Shown in pieces: positions 26,560 through 35,871 of a DNA stretch of 64,000 nt (position 1 is its first letter; each line of letters starts with the position of its first letter). The notes beneath the pieces are model-generated. The model was not told where the DNA came from and searched no databases. It worked only from the letters and a program-made list of their open reading frames with translations. The translations under genes and the position numbers were made by a program. Source of the stretch: an uncultured bacterium (GTDB lineage: Bacteria > Cyanobacteriota > Vampirovibrionia > Gastranaerophilales > Gastranaerophilaceae); NCBI GenBank assembly GCA_902798645.1, contig CADBXV010000001.1, positions 1 to 64,000 of the forward strand, written 5' to 3'.

Positions 26560-28080
26560 TTAAATCTCTGTCTTATACTGCAAAGCAAGAGTAACATGCT
26601 CCAACATTATATTTTCCGCTCCTGATAAGTCCGCAACTGTTCTTGCCAGTTTTAAAATTCTGTCAAACTTTCTCCCTGAAAGCTGATATTTTTGCGCTGC
26701 AATCTTTAAAAAATCAGAAGTTTTTTCATCTAATTTACAGTATTTTTTTATTTGTTTACTGCTCAATTCTGAATTTGTAAAAATACCTTCTTCTGCATAT
26801 CGCTTAGCTTGAATTTTTCTTGCCCTCACCACACGCTCTCTTATTTTGGAAGAAGGCTCTGATTCTGACTTTGTATTAATAAGCTCGTCAGTTGTCAGCC
26901 TCGGAACATTAATAACTATGTCAATTCTATCAAGCAAAGGTCCTGATAGTTTTGAACGATATCGCTGAATTTGAAAATCAGAACAAGTACAATTTTTTTC
27001 TTTATCTCCTAAAAAACCGCAAGGACAAGGATTCATCGCACCAACCAACATAAATTTTGACGGATATTTTATAGAATTTTTAGCTCTTGATATTACAACT
27101 TCGCCATCTTCTAAAGGCTGACGAAGCACCTCAAGAACCTGCCTCGGAAATTCGACCATCTCGTCAAGAAATAAAACCCCTCTATGCGCAAGTGTAATTT
27201 CACCGGGTTTTGGGTTTGAGCCCCCACCTATAATACCGTTCTGAGAGGCTGTATGGTGAACAGCTCTGTACGGACGTTTGGTCATCAAAGGTTTGTCATC
27301 TTGCAAAAGTCCGCTTATACTGTATATTTTTGTTAGTTCTAACGCTTCTTGCAGTTCAAGCGGAGGAAGTATTGATGCCAAACATTTTGCCATAAGCGTT
27401 TTTCCTGAACCCGGAGAGCCTGACATTAAAATATTATGTCCGCCGGCAGCAGCTATTTCTAATGCCTTCTTTGCTTTTTGCTGACCTTTTACGTCTTTAA
27501 AATCAAATGTATAATCAGTATTTGCGTTTTCTTCCAAATATTTATTTATATCCACAACTGTTCTTTCAAGTTTAGTGTCTGCAAAATGATTAGCAATATC
27601 ACACAAATGTTTTGCACCATAAACAACAACCCCCTCTACAAGAGCCGCCTCTTTTGCATTTTCTAACGGTACAAATACGGTTGTTACACCATTATTTTTC
27701 AAACCGCTGACAAGCGGCAAAACACCGTTTACTTTTCTTATTGTTCCGTCTAATGAAAGCTCTCCGATAAAAGCGGTTGTCATATCATCCGAAATCTCAA
27801 CACCTTGCTCTTTTAATATTCCGACCGCAATCGCAAGATCAAAATTTGTACCTTCTTTTCTTATATCCGCAGGCGCAAGGTTAACAATTACCTTTCCGGT
27901 AGGAAAAGTAAAACCTGAATTCTTTATTGCGGAATGAACACGCTCCCTTGCTTCTGTAACAGCGCTATCAGGAAGCCCTACTATATTCATTGAAGGAAGA
28001 GAATTTGTTACATCCACTTCAACTTCGATTTTACAAGAATTAATTCCTATATTTGCTGCAGTAATCGCTTTTGTAACCAT
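26560..28080 (-). CDS. comM: ComM/YifB family AAA+ (Mg-chelatase-like) protein
   Basis: N-terminal Lon-protease-like fold (1-170), then an AAA+ Mg-chelatase domain with Walker A 'GSPGSGKTLMAK' and 'LFLDEMVEFPRQVLEVLRQP', and a C-terminal chelatase-type region with a cysteine cluster 'CPCGFLGDKEKNCTCSD'. ComM is known as a branch-migration helicase that aids recombination of incoming DNA in natural transformation. 506 aa is full length. TATAAT lies 6 nt before the ATG, again without a Shine-Dalgarno. No other competence genes are nearby. Confidence 0.92.
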   Translation of the reverse strand: MVTKAITAANIGINSCKIEVEVDVTNSLPSMNIVGLPDSAVTEARERVHSAIKNSGFTFPTGKVIVNLAPADIRKEGTNFDLAIAVGILKEQGVEISDDMTTAFIGELSLDGTIRKVNGVLPLVSGLKNNGVTTVFVPLENAKEAALVEGVVVYGAKHLCDIANHFADTKLERTVVDINKYLEENANTDYTFDFKDVKGQQKAKKALEIAAAGGHNILMSGSPGSGKTLMAKCLASILPPLELQEALELTKIYSISGLLQDDKPLMTKRPYRAVHHTASQNGIIGGGSNPKPGEITLAHRGVLFLDEMVEFPRQVLEVLRQPLEDGEVVISRAKNSIKYPSKFMLVGAMNPCPCGFLGDKEKNCTCSDFQIQRYRSKLSGPLLDRIDIVINVPRLTTDELINTKSESEPSSKIRERVVRARKIQAKRYAEEGIFTNSELSSKQIKKYCKLDEKTSDFLKIAAQKYQLSGRKFDRILKLARTVADLSGAENIMLEHVTLALQYKTEI

Positions 28081-28086
28081 AGATTA

Positions 28087-28092
28087 ATTATA
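28087..28092 (-). promoter_or_regulatory. -10 box 6 nt before the comM start
   Basis: On the minus strand TATAAT-N6-ATG at 28080, leaderless type. Confidence 0.55.
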
Positions 28093-28112
28093 CAATAATT
28101 TATACAAAAAAG

Positions 28113-28140
28113 AAAAAGGCAACATTTATGCCGCCTTTTT
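28113..28140 (-). terminator. Intrinsic terminator of the exoprotein gene
   Basis: AAAAAGGC (28113-28120) pairs with GCCTTTTT (28133-28140), and the inside can extend the stem with G-U pairs. On the minus strand it is followed by CTTTTTTG. It lies downstream of the exoprotein gene and just upstream of comM. Confidence 0.8.
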
Positions 28141-28169
28141 CTGCTATATTCTATTAATTTACCAGTTAA

Positions 28170-30236
28170 TTAGTTAGCCATCGGATATGCTCTGACAACC
28201 GTTACAGAACCGTCTACATTCTTTCTGCAAGGACTCGGATCATCATCATCTAAGTCTGCTGCGTATGCTACCGGTGTGCTTACGACAGGACGCATAGGAT
28301 CTTCAGGAACCCAGTTTCTCAATCTGACATTGTCATCAGAAGGAGGATTTGGATTTTCCTGTGATGGCGGAGGCGGAGGAACAGGAGCTCCCGGACCTAC
28401 CAAGTACGTTGTTTGCGTTCCGTCTGTTTGTTGAAAATCAGGAGAATTGTATCCTGTATTTGGTCTGTTTGTTAAATCATAAGTGATTTCATCATTCGGA
28501 GCTATAGTTTTTACTTCACCGTCTTTAATATTTGTATAATTAGTTGTAAAGTGTCTGCTTGGAAAATCTAATTGCAAAGTACCTGTTCTGCCGCCGACAT
28601 TTATTTCATTAGCATTAACATCTCCTGTAATTGTTATTTTTTTATCAGGAGCTACAAGGTTTATTACATCTGCATTTGCTCCGTTTACAATTAAGTCATT
28701 ATTAGATTTAATATAAACTTGAACATCATTTCCGTTTGGAGATGTTGTAGGTGTGTCTAATTTTGTAATTGTTCCGCCATCAACTGTCATATAATCGTGA
28801 CTTTCAATATCAGCAGGAATGTTAGTATAACTTTCCATTATTGCTATTACTTGATCATCAACAGAAACATTATTCATTTCCTTCAAACCGCCGATATAGC
28901 CGTCTGCCTCAAATTGATATGTATCTGCTTTAAGAACAGCTGTTCCGTCTGTTAAAAGATTTCCGCCGTAATCACGAGTTCCGTCATTATATTTCTCAGC
29001 ATTGTAATTAATATTTTTTGCAGTTGTATCAATTGTTGTGGTAATATGACCTGCCGTAGTATGAGCATTAATATCACCACCAACTTTTACACTGCCCGGT
29101 AATAATGCGCCTGCATCATAATCGTAGTTACCGATATGTATATTTTGAGAAGATTCTATATTTAAATCTCCTTTAATATCATTATCACCCAAAACGTGAA
29201 CATAGTGATTAAATCTGTTTGAATTTAACGGTTCAAAGTTTTCTGTAGTTAAATTTACATCACCGTCAACATTTGCGTTGCCTAAATCTACAAAACCACC
29301 GTCATTGAACAAATTTACATCTTTTTTTGCTTGAATATTTCTGACAATAAGTTCTTCGCCATGACCTTTTACATTAATGTCACCGTCAACAACAAGAGCA
29401 TTACCGTTAGAAGTTTCGTTTACTCTTACCCAGCCTCCTGTTTCAGAAGTTAAATCACCGGTAATATGACCGCCTTCTTCAACAACGAATGCACCGACAT
29501 CATTTGTTATAACAACGTCGCCATTTACGTTCATAGCAGTTAGTTTTGTAGCCATTTTATTTTCTGTAGGAATATTAGTCAGATAATCAGCACCATTTGC
29601 CGTAACCAGCTTAAATGTTCCTGCTGAGACATTTGAATTTGCACCTACAATTTTTGGTGCATATATATTAAAATCTCCGCCTACTGAAAAATCAGAATCT
29701 TTTATTTGTACTTGAATCAAATCTTCAGCACCGTTTGTACCCCAATCAGTACTTCTGAATTTCGTATAATTACCGTTTGTTAAATTATTTACATCAACTC
29801 CGGTCATATCCTTTGTTGTAACCATTACGTCACCTGCGGTAGTAAATTTGGCGCCGTCAAATAAAACACCGTTCGGGTTTGATATAATTAATTGACTTAT
29901 TCCGCTATTTGCATTGATTTGACCGTAAATTTTTGACATATTCTGGTTTACTGTATTTAATACAGTTAAACCGTTTGCACCGTTAATTGCATTGAAATTT
30001 AATGTTTCATTTGAATTAACATTCAATGTATCCCAATTAACGTGAGAATTTCCGGTAAAATTCAATGTTGCTGAATTTACACCGGTATTCATTCCGGCAT
30101 ATCCGCCCGTTGCGTTGTTGATAACAGCACCGCCATTTCCGGCACCTAATCCGGTATCAATTGATGCAATAGAGATTTGCATTGTAGCAAACATTGCACA
30201 CATAACAATCGCTGATAGTTGCTTGAGATTTTTCAT
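28170..30236 (-). CDS. TPS-domain exoprotein (filamentous haemagglutinin-like)
   Basis: A signal peptide (about 27 residues, ending SIAS) is followed by a TPS/haemagglutination-activity domain with 'NFNAINGANGLTVLNTV', 'QINANSGISQLIISNPNG' (NPNG motif) and 'LFDGAKFTTAGD'. Then come beta-helix-like repeats ('GDVNLTTENF', 'GDINVKGHGEEL', 'NVDGDVN'). Residues about 620-640 are proline-rich (PVPPPPP), and the tail is acidic with one Cys. Such proteins are secreted through a TpsB pore; no TpsB lies in the window. 689 aa is small for the family. GAAGG precedes the ATG at 30236. Confidence 0.88.
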   Translation of the reverse strand: MKNLKQLSAIVMCAMFATMQISIASIDTGLGAGNGGAVINNATGGYAGMNTGVNSATLNFTGNSHVNWDTLNVNSNETLNFNAINGANGLTVLNTVNQNMSKIYGQINANSGISQLIISNPNGVLFDGAKFTTAGDVMVTTKDMTGVDVNNLTNGNYTKFRSTDWGTNGAEDLIQVQIKDSDFSVGGDFNIYAPKIVGANSNVSAGTFKLVTANGADYLTNIPTENKMATKLTAMNVNGDVVITNDVGAFVVEEGGHITGDLTSETGGWVRVNETSNGNALVVDGDINVKGHGEELIVRNIQAKKDVNLFNDGGFVDLGNANVDGDVNLTTENFEPLNSNRFNHYVHVLGDNDIKGDLNIESSQNIHIGNYDYDAGALLPGSVKVGGDINAHTTAGHITTTIDTTAKNINYNAEKYNDGTRDYGGNLLTDGTAVLKADTYQFEADGYIGGLKEMNNVSVDDQVIAIMESYTNIPADIESHDYMTVDGGTITKLDTPTTSPNGNDVQVYIKSNNDLIVNGANADVINLVAPDKKITITGDVNANEINVGGRTGTLQLDFPSRHFTTNYTNIKDGEVKTIAPNDEITYDLTNRPNTGYNSPDFQQTDGTQTTYLVGPGAPVPPPPPSQENPNPPSDDNVRLRNWVPEDPMRPVVSTPVAYAADLDDDDPSPCRKNVDGSVTVVRAYPMAN

Positions 30237-30306
30237 ACACAATTTTCCTTCTATTTTCGACTTGTAGTCAACATGACAATTTTACTATTAACAAAAACCA
30301 AAAAGA

Positions 30307-30336
30307 AAATATTTGCCCCAAAAACAGCAAATATTT
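30307..30336 (-). terminator. Terminator of the serine hydrolase gene
   Basis: AAATATTTGC (30307-30316) pairs with GCAAATATTT (30327-30336), a 10-bp AT-rich stem. Read on the minus strand it is followed by TCTTTTTGG. Confidence 0.6.
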
Positions 30337-30388
30337 CCAAAATTGTTACAAAAGTTAATGATTAATCTATTTTTTTTGCAATGTTGGT

Positions 30389-31612
30389 TTATTTTCCTAC
30401 GATACTCTTATATATGAGATTAGATGCTTTAACTATAAAATCTTTACCTTGCGGTGCATTATACGGACGATTTGCAAGTATTACAATTATGTATTTTTTC
30501 CCATTCGGAGCAAAAACTATACCGGCATCCCCAAGCATTTTTCCTATATCACCGGTTTTGTGAATAAATAAAGCTCCTTCACCTAAACCAGCTGCAATAA
30601 GTTTGTTATTTTTAACATGGCTCATGTAATCGATAATATATTCTCTTGAATTTATATTTAGGAATCCGGGATTATCCAGATTGTATAAAATTTTAGCCAA
30701 ATCGCTTGCTGTAGTCTTATTTGTCCCTGTTAAATCAGGAAGCCAAGTTCTTACATAAGTTTTAGAGATTCCCCAATCTCTTAAGCCGATATTTATATCA
30801 TCCATTCCGCCAATTTTTGACATAATCATATTTGTTGCGGAATTGTCTGAATCCTGAATCATGGTTTTTGCAAGAGCATCAAGAGAATACTTACTTCCGG
30901 TGCGCATATATTGCAAATTCCCCGAGCCGGATGCTTTATAATAATCAGTTAAAACCATCTCGTCATATATTGTAATCTGATTTGCTTCAATTGATTTAAA
31001 CATACGAACAAGTACAGGTAATTTTATTATACTTGCAGCGGAAAATTGCTCATCTGCATTAATATTTAAATATTTACCGTTTTCATATTCCCAAACATAA
31101 ATTGCAGGATAAATTTTAGGATATTGTGTCATAAGGTTTTGAATTTGACCTTTTAAAGCGGTCATCTCTGCCGTATGGTACATTGTTGTAACTTCGCTGT
31201 GAGTTTTTTGTTCAGTAGGCGTTACCAGCATCCTATTTAGGAATAAGTCGTTGCTCAAATAATTTGATATAGGATTTGTTATTGAATATAAATCAGCTCC
31301 GCCGATATCGTTCATATTTTTATATGCCATACCGCGCGACATTTCAGTGTTTAATTTGATATCATACGGAAATATAACATTTTTAATCAAATTTCTAAAG
31401 CTTGTCGGAAATACTATAAGTGCAAAAATTAAAAACAATGATGAGATAACACTCAGTCTTATCAAATATGCAAGCAGATTGAATCTTTGTTTTTTAACTT
31501 TTCTGACTTGTTTTTGCGGAATACGATGCGCATAACTTACACGAGGTCTTTCTGGTACAACATATAAATTCGCAGAATTTCTTCTTTGAGGTTGTTGATT
31601 GTATGCGTACAA
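30389..31612 (-). CDS. Membrane-anchored class A beta-lactamase-related serine hydrolase
   Basis: A basic cytosolic N-terminus (1-45), one transmembrane helix (about 47-68), then a penicillin-recognising domain with S194-I-I-K197 (SxxK), S255-D256-N257 and K352-T-G354 (HKTGD). The omega loop reads 'RTWLPDLTG', where class A beta-lactamases have RWEPELN: the Glu166 deacylating base is Leu here. I infer a transpeptidase-, carboxypeptidase- or esterase-like enzyme, or a weak penicillin binder, rather than an efficient beta-lactamase. The start is a TTG with GGAGG 8 nt upstream. 407 aa. Confidence 0.87.
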   Translation of the reverse strand: MYAYNQQPQRRNSANLYVVPERPRVSYAHRIPQKQVRKVKKQRFNLLAYLIRLSVISSLFLIFALIVFPTSFRNLIKNVIFPYDIKLNTEMSRGMAYKNMNDIGGADLYSITNPISNYLSNDLFLNRMLVTPTEQKTHSEVTTMYHTAEMTALKGQIQNLMTQYPKIYPAIYVWEYENGKYLNINADEQFSAASIIKLPVLVRMFKSIEANQITIYDEMVLTDYYKASGSGNLQYMRTGSKYSLDALAKTMIQDSDNSATNMIMSKIGGMDDINIGLRDWGISKTYVRTWLPDLTGTNKTTASDLAKILYNLDNPGFLNINSREYIIDYMSHVKNNKLIAAGLGEGALFIHKTGDIGKMLGDAGIVFAPNGKKYIIVILANRPYNAPQGKDFIVKASNLIYKSIVGK

Positions 31613-31778
31613 ATTATTTTCCTCCGCTATAGCCTTAATTTATCATTCTGAGTAAAATATCTAAATAATTAAATATCTATCTCTCCCCATCAATATATTA
31701 ACATTTTTTTCGTTTTTGACAAATCCTCCGTATGCAGTATTAACATCCTCCTCATCCCTTCTCGCAGTTGTAAATATA

Positions 31779-31787
31779 TGATATAAT
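31779..31787 (+). promoter_or_regulatory. Extended -10 promoter, leaderless type
   Basis: TGATATAAT ends 7 nt before the ATG at 31795. Confidence 0.6.
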
Positions 31788-31794
31788 CTATCTT

Positions 31795-32871
31795 ATGAAA
31801 CGTTTTTTTAAAAAAATATTTTCTTTTTTATTTTTTATTGCCATCCTATTTGGAATATGGTACTTTTTTCACGATAAAATTGAACACCAAATTATGAAAA
31901 CAAAGGGTGTTTATTATATTTACAAAGGTGATCAGGCATATTCGCAGGATAACATGGCAAAAACGCTTGAATATTACAGAAAGGGGCTTGATTTATTCCC
32001 CGGACACTATGAAGCTTGGTATAACTTAGGTAATATATATGCCGTTTATGAGGATTATTACTCTGCAGTTGAGGCATACCAAAATGCAATTAAATATAAT
32101 CCCCGATACGTTATGGCTCGTATGAACCTCGGAATTGTATATTCAGAAGATCTGGGATTCTTTGATGAAGCAATAGAACAGTTTGATGAAATCCCGAAAA
32201 TTAAGCTTTTTAAACTTTGGATACCTTTTGTTTATTCAAACATTAAGAGCATCAGATGGAACAGAGGAATTGCATATTTTAATAAAGGTGTAGCATACAA
32301 GCATAAGGCAATGTTTTTACCGTTAGAACGGAAATACCTTATGAACCGGTTTTTAGGTGATGCAATAGAAGCTTATACAAAATCACTCAAGTTCTTAAAA
32401 AAGAATTATGATGTGTATTACAATCGTGCAGTAGCTTATCATTTAAGAGGCGATTATAAACCTGCAGGACTTGATTATTGCAAAGCAATAGAGCTTCAAC
32501 CGACAAAATTCGAAGCGCATTACAATTTAGCTGTCTTACTCAGAGGAATGAGCAAATACAGAGAATCCATAAGCGAACTTGAAAAAGCGGCTATTTTAAT
32601 ATCTGAATCCCCTGACAGCACCGATGTCCAAACTGCGTATATTTTCAACCTTCTTAATGAAGTTTCAAGAAAGTTCATTAACAGTGATGAATACGGTGTG
32701 GAAAAACTTACGAACAAACCAACCGGAAGCATAAGCTATACATATGTAAACGGAAAAATAGTTGCGGATGATGATTTTGATAAAGCAATGGCAAAAAATT
32801 TCAAAACCTGCGTCGGTTTTGATATATTTAATGCAAAAGATGAAGTTGAAGAAGAAAGAGATTGGTTTTAA
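31795..32871 (+). CDS. Membrane-anchored TPR protein
   Basis: An N-terminal transmembrane helix (about 7-25) is followed by TPR units, clearest at 'GDQAYSQDNMAKTLEYYRKGLDLFP', 'AWYNLGNIYAVYEDYYSAVEAY' and 'NRAVAYHLRGDYKPAGLDY' plus one more. The body is probably extracytoplasmic. No Shine-Dalgarno: the TGATATAAT box is 7 nt upstream. The stop overlaps the GGDEF gene start by 1 nt (TAATG), so both are made together and may function together. Confidence 0.85.
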   Translation: MKRFFKKIFSFLFFIAILFGIWYFFHDKIEHQIMKTKGVYYIYKGDQAYSQDNMAKTLEYYRKGLDLFPGHYEAWYNLGNIYAVYEDYYSAVEAYQNAIKYNPRYVMARMNLGIVYSEDLGFFDEAIEQFDEIPKIKLFKLWIPFVYSNIKSIRWNRGIAYFNKGVAYKHKAMFLPLERKYLMNRFLGDAIEAYTKSLKFLKKNYDVYYNRAVAYHLRGDYKPAGLDYCKAIELQPTKFEAHYNLAVLLRGMSKYRESISELEKAAILISESPDSTDVQTAYIFNLLNEVSRKFINSDEYGVEKLTNKPTGSISYTYVNGKIVADDDFDKAMAKNFKTCVGFDIFNAKDEVEEERDWF

Positions 32872-34280
32872 TGTCAAAAGATAAATTACACTTTTTATCA
32901 AAAACAGCAGATATATTAACACGTGAGATTGATACATCGGAATTGGCACGTGAACTTAAAACTTTGCTTAACGATTTTGCCGGATTAAACAATTTAAATA
33001 TCTTTGTATATGACACCGTAACAAATACTATGCGTGATTGTGTAAACAGCTGGAGCATTGTAGAAGATGACAGTGAAGTTTATAAATTTTTTGAAAATAT
33101 AAAAGGATATGACTTTGTTATCAATTCAAAAGCATATAAATTACCGGCTGTCATAAGTGATATTACATTAAAAATAACTTCGCTTTGCATGCCGATTGTT
33201 AAAAACGAAAAAGATTTCGGTATTATAGAACTTAATTTTGAAGAAAATACATCTGTTAATATGGAATTTTTATTCCTTATGAAAATTTTTGCTTCTCAGG
33301 TTTCTTTAAAACTGCAAAATATTGTTCTTAATGAACAGTCAAAAATTAATGTTGAATTTCATGATTCCATGAAAAATATTGCAAAGATTATTGAAACTCA
33401 ATATGAGCTTAATTACATAGTACCTATTATTGGTGAAATGTTGGACAGATTTATAACAGACCACCTGATTTATGTATTTTTGAAACAAGACGGCGACTTT
33501 TCTCTCGTATGGCCAAAAGCTTGCAAAGATGAGAGAATTTATGAAGTTTTAAATCAACTCACACCGGAAACAGATTATATTTTAACAAACAATGACAAAA
33601 TCGGTGCGTTCCCTCTTATATCCGAAGATGGAGAAATAACCGGTTGTATTGTTGCAAGAAGCACTCTGGATGTTTTATCAAAACGTGATATAAGTTATTT
33701 GGAACAATTAACAAGGCAGTCTGCAATTACTATAAACAGAGCAAATTCTTATTCAAAAATATTGCAATACGCAACAATTGATGCTCTGACAAACTTAAAC
33801 AACCGCAGACAATTTGAACTTCGTTTGGGACAAGAAATTGCAACTACCAAACGTCAAAATAATCCGCTTTGTGCAATGATGATTGATATAGACTTTTTTA
33901 AAAAAGTTAATGATACTTATGGACATGCAAGCGGTGATGCCGTACTAAGAGGGGTTGCATCAATTATTAAATCTGCTTTGCGTGAATCTGATATCCCATC
34001 AAGGTATGGCGGAGAAGAATTTGCAGTACTTTTACCATATACCCACATAGAAGAAGCACAAATTGTCGGAGAACGTCTTAGAAAAGCTGTTGAGTCCTCA
34101 CCGATTCCGATTAATGATGAAAATTCTGATATAAAATCAATCAGCGTAACTATCAGCATGGGACTTGCCGAATTCAATAATAAAGAAACCGGAGAAGAAC
34201 TCTTTGAGCGTGCAGACAAAGCTTTATATGAAGCTAAAGAAAGCGGAAGAAACAGAGTTTGCTTAAATAAAAGTATTTAA
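32871..34280 (+). CDS. GAF-GGDEF diguanylate cyclase
   Basis: GAF-like sensory regions occupy about residues 1-295. The C-terminal GGDEF domain (about 300-465) starts with 'YATIDALTNLNNRRQF' and has the catalytic signature GGEEF near residue 380, so cyclase activity is expected. An inhibitory I-site RxxD (RESD) precedes it by exactly five residues, allowing product inhibition by c-di-GMP. No membrane helices. Translation is coupled by TAATG to the upstream TPR gene. It is one of three c-di-GMP-related genes here. Confidence 0.93.
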   Translation: MSKDKLHFLSKTADILTREIDTSELARELKTLLNDFAGLNNLNIFVYDTVTNTMRDCVNSWSIVEDDSEVYKFFENIKGYDFVINSKAYKLPAVISDITLKITSLCMPIVKNEKDFGIIELNFEENTSVNMEFLFLMKIFASQVSLKLQNIVLNEQSKINVEFHDSMKNIAKIIETQYELNYIVPIIGEMLDRFITDHLIYVFLKQDGDFSLVWPKACKDERIYEVLNQLTPETDYILTNNDKIGAFPLISEDGEITGCIVARSTLDVLSKRDISYLEQLTRQSAITINRANSYSKILQYATIDALTNLNNRRQFELRLGQEIATTKRQNNPLCAMMIDIDFFKKVNDTYGHASGDAVLRGVASIIKSALRESDIPSRYGGEEFAVLLPYTHIEEAQIVGERLRKAVESSPIPINDENSDIKSISVTISMGLAEFNNKETGEELFERADKALYEAKESGRNRVCLNKSI

Positions 34281-34406
34281 GTTTATATAAGATTTCTCCT
34301 GAAAAATTTTATTATATTCTCTTTTTAAAATTTTTCAATTAACTTAGTTATTTATTTGCATACTGTTTTATAATTTGTTATATTTTTGTTAGGATTGGAG
34401 AGATTT

Positions 34407-35840
34407 ATGATAACATTTATCATCGGATTTTTTATATTAATTTTTGGTTATATTTTTTATTCAAGATTTGTGGAAAGAACTTTTTCACCGGATGAGAGAG
34501 AAACACCAGCGCATCAAGCTCAAGACGGCATAGACTTTGTTCCCATGTCTAAAAATAGGAATGCGCTTATTCACCTTTTGAATATTGCAGGTATGGGACC
34601 TATTATTGGTGCAATACAAGGAATTTTATTCGGCCCGATTGCCTTTATTCTAATCCCTTTAGGCTGTATATTTGCCGGCGGTGTTCACGATTATTTTGCA
34701 GGAATGCTTTCTATGAGAAATAACGGAGCGCAGATAACAGGACTCATACATAAGTATTTGGGAAATAAAGCGTTCCATATTTTTATGATTATTGTTTCAA
34801 TAATGCTCTTACTTCTCGCAACTGTTTTTGTGTATACTGCAGGAGATTTATTTGTTGAAAGATTTTTCGGAATAAAAGAATTTGTTATAACAAATCCGTT
34901 AGTACTTGGAAGTTATATTGTTATTCTTTGTTATTTTATTTTAGCAACTCTTTTCCCTATTGATAAAATTATCGGCAAATTTTATCCTATTTTAGGCTTA
35001 ATGCTGATTTTGGGAACAGGAATGGTATTAATAGGATTTTTTATAAACGGGGTAAATTTGCAAAACTTTTCTTTGACAAATTATAATATCCATCCTAATC
35101 ATTTACCCATTATTCCGATGTTTTTTATGACTGTAAGCTGCGGTTTATTATCAGGATTTCATTCTACTCAGGCAACCATTATCTCAAGAACAGTCAATCA
35201 CGAAAAAGACGGAAGGCGAATTTTTTACGGAATGATGTGTCTGGAATCATTAATTGCAATTATTTGGGCAGCCGCAGCAATGGATGTCTACAGTCTTAAT
35301 CAAGTTCCGCAAAATATTATAGGAACAGTAAATGTTGTCAATATTATTGCAAATAAATTTGTACCTTTAAATCTGGCATTTCTTGTTACTCTTGCAATAA
35401 TAATTCTGCCAATTACTTCCGGTGACACAGCACTTAGAGGATTAAGGATTACTATTGCTGATGCACTACATTTAGAACAAAAGAAAATAATTAATCGTTT
35501 GATAATTGTTATTCCAATCGTAATTGGTGTTTTATCAATACTTATTTGGGCAAAAACAAATGCTGACAGTTTTTCTATGATTTGGAGATATTTTACTTTC
35601 TTTAATCAATTAATTGCCATTCCGACTTTGTGTTGTGCGACTGTTTATTTGGCAAATAAAGGTAAGAATTATTGGATAACTCTTATTCCTGCACTTTTTT
35701 ATGTATTTATTACTATGTCGTTTATATTTTCGGAAAAAATCGGATTTAACTTATCTCTAAAATATGCAGAAATAATTGGTTTAGTTTTAACTGCAGTTGT
35801 TTTAATTTACTTACTGAAAAAAATAAAACAAACAAAGTAG
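34407..35840 (+). CDS. cstA: CstA family carbon starvation/pyruvate-peptide transporter
   Basis: A polytopic membrane protein with about 13 hydrophobic segments and the CstA core 'IAGMGPIIGAIQGILFGP', 'IFAGGVHDYFAGMLSMRN', 'SGFHSTQATIISRTV' and 'LPITSGDTALRGLRI'. 477 aa, shorter than E. coli CstA (about 700), as in many other bacteria. The start at 34407 has GGAG 6 nt upstream. It probably imports pyruvate or small peptides. Confidence 0.9.
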   Translation: MITFIIGFFILIFGYIFYSRFVERTFSPDERETPAHQAQDGIDFVPMSKNRNALIHLLNIAGMGPIIGAIQGILFGPIAFILIPLGCIFAGGVHDYFAGMLSMRNNGAQITGLIHKYLGNKAFHIFMIIVSIMLLLLATVFVYTAGDLFVERFFGIKEFVITNPLVLGSYIVILCYFILATLFPIDKIIGKFYPILGLMLILGTGMVLIGFFINGVNLQNFSLTNYNIHPNHLPIIPMFFMTVSCGLLSGFHSTQATIISRTVNHEKDGRRIFYGMMCLESLIAIIWAAAAMDVYSLNQVPQNIIGTVNVVNIIANKFVPLNLAFLVTLAIIILPITSGDTALRGLRITIADALHLEQKKIINRLIIVIPIVIGVLSILIWAKTNADSFSMIWRYFTFFNQLIAIPTLCCATVYLANKGKNYWITLIPALFYVFITMSFIFSEKIGFNLSLKYAEIIGLVLTAVVLIYLLKKIKQTK

Positions 35841-35871
35841 CAAAATATTTTTTTACAATTTTTCAATTAGT

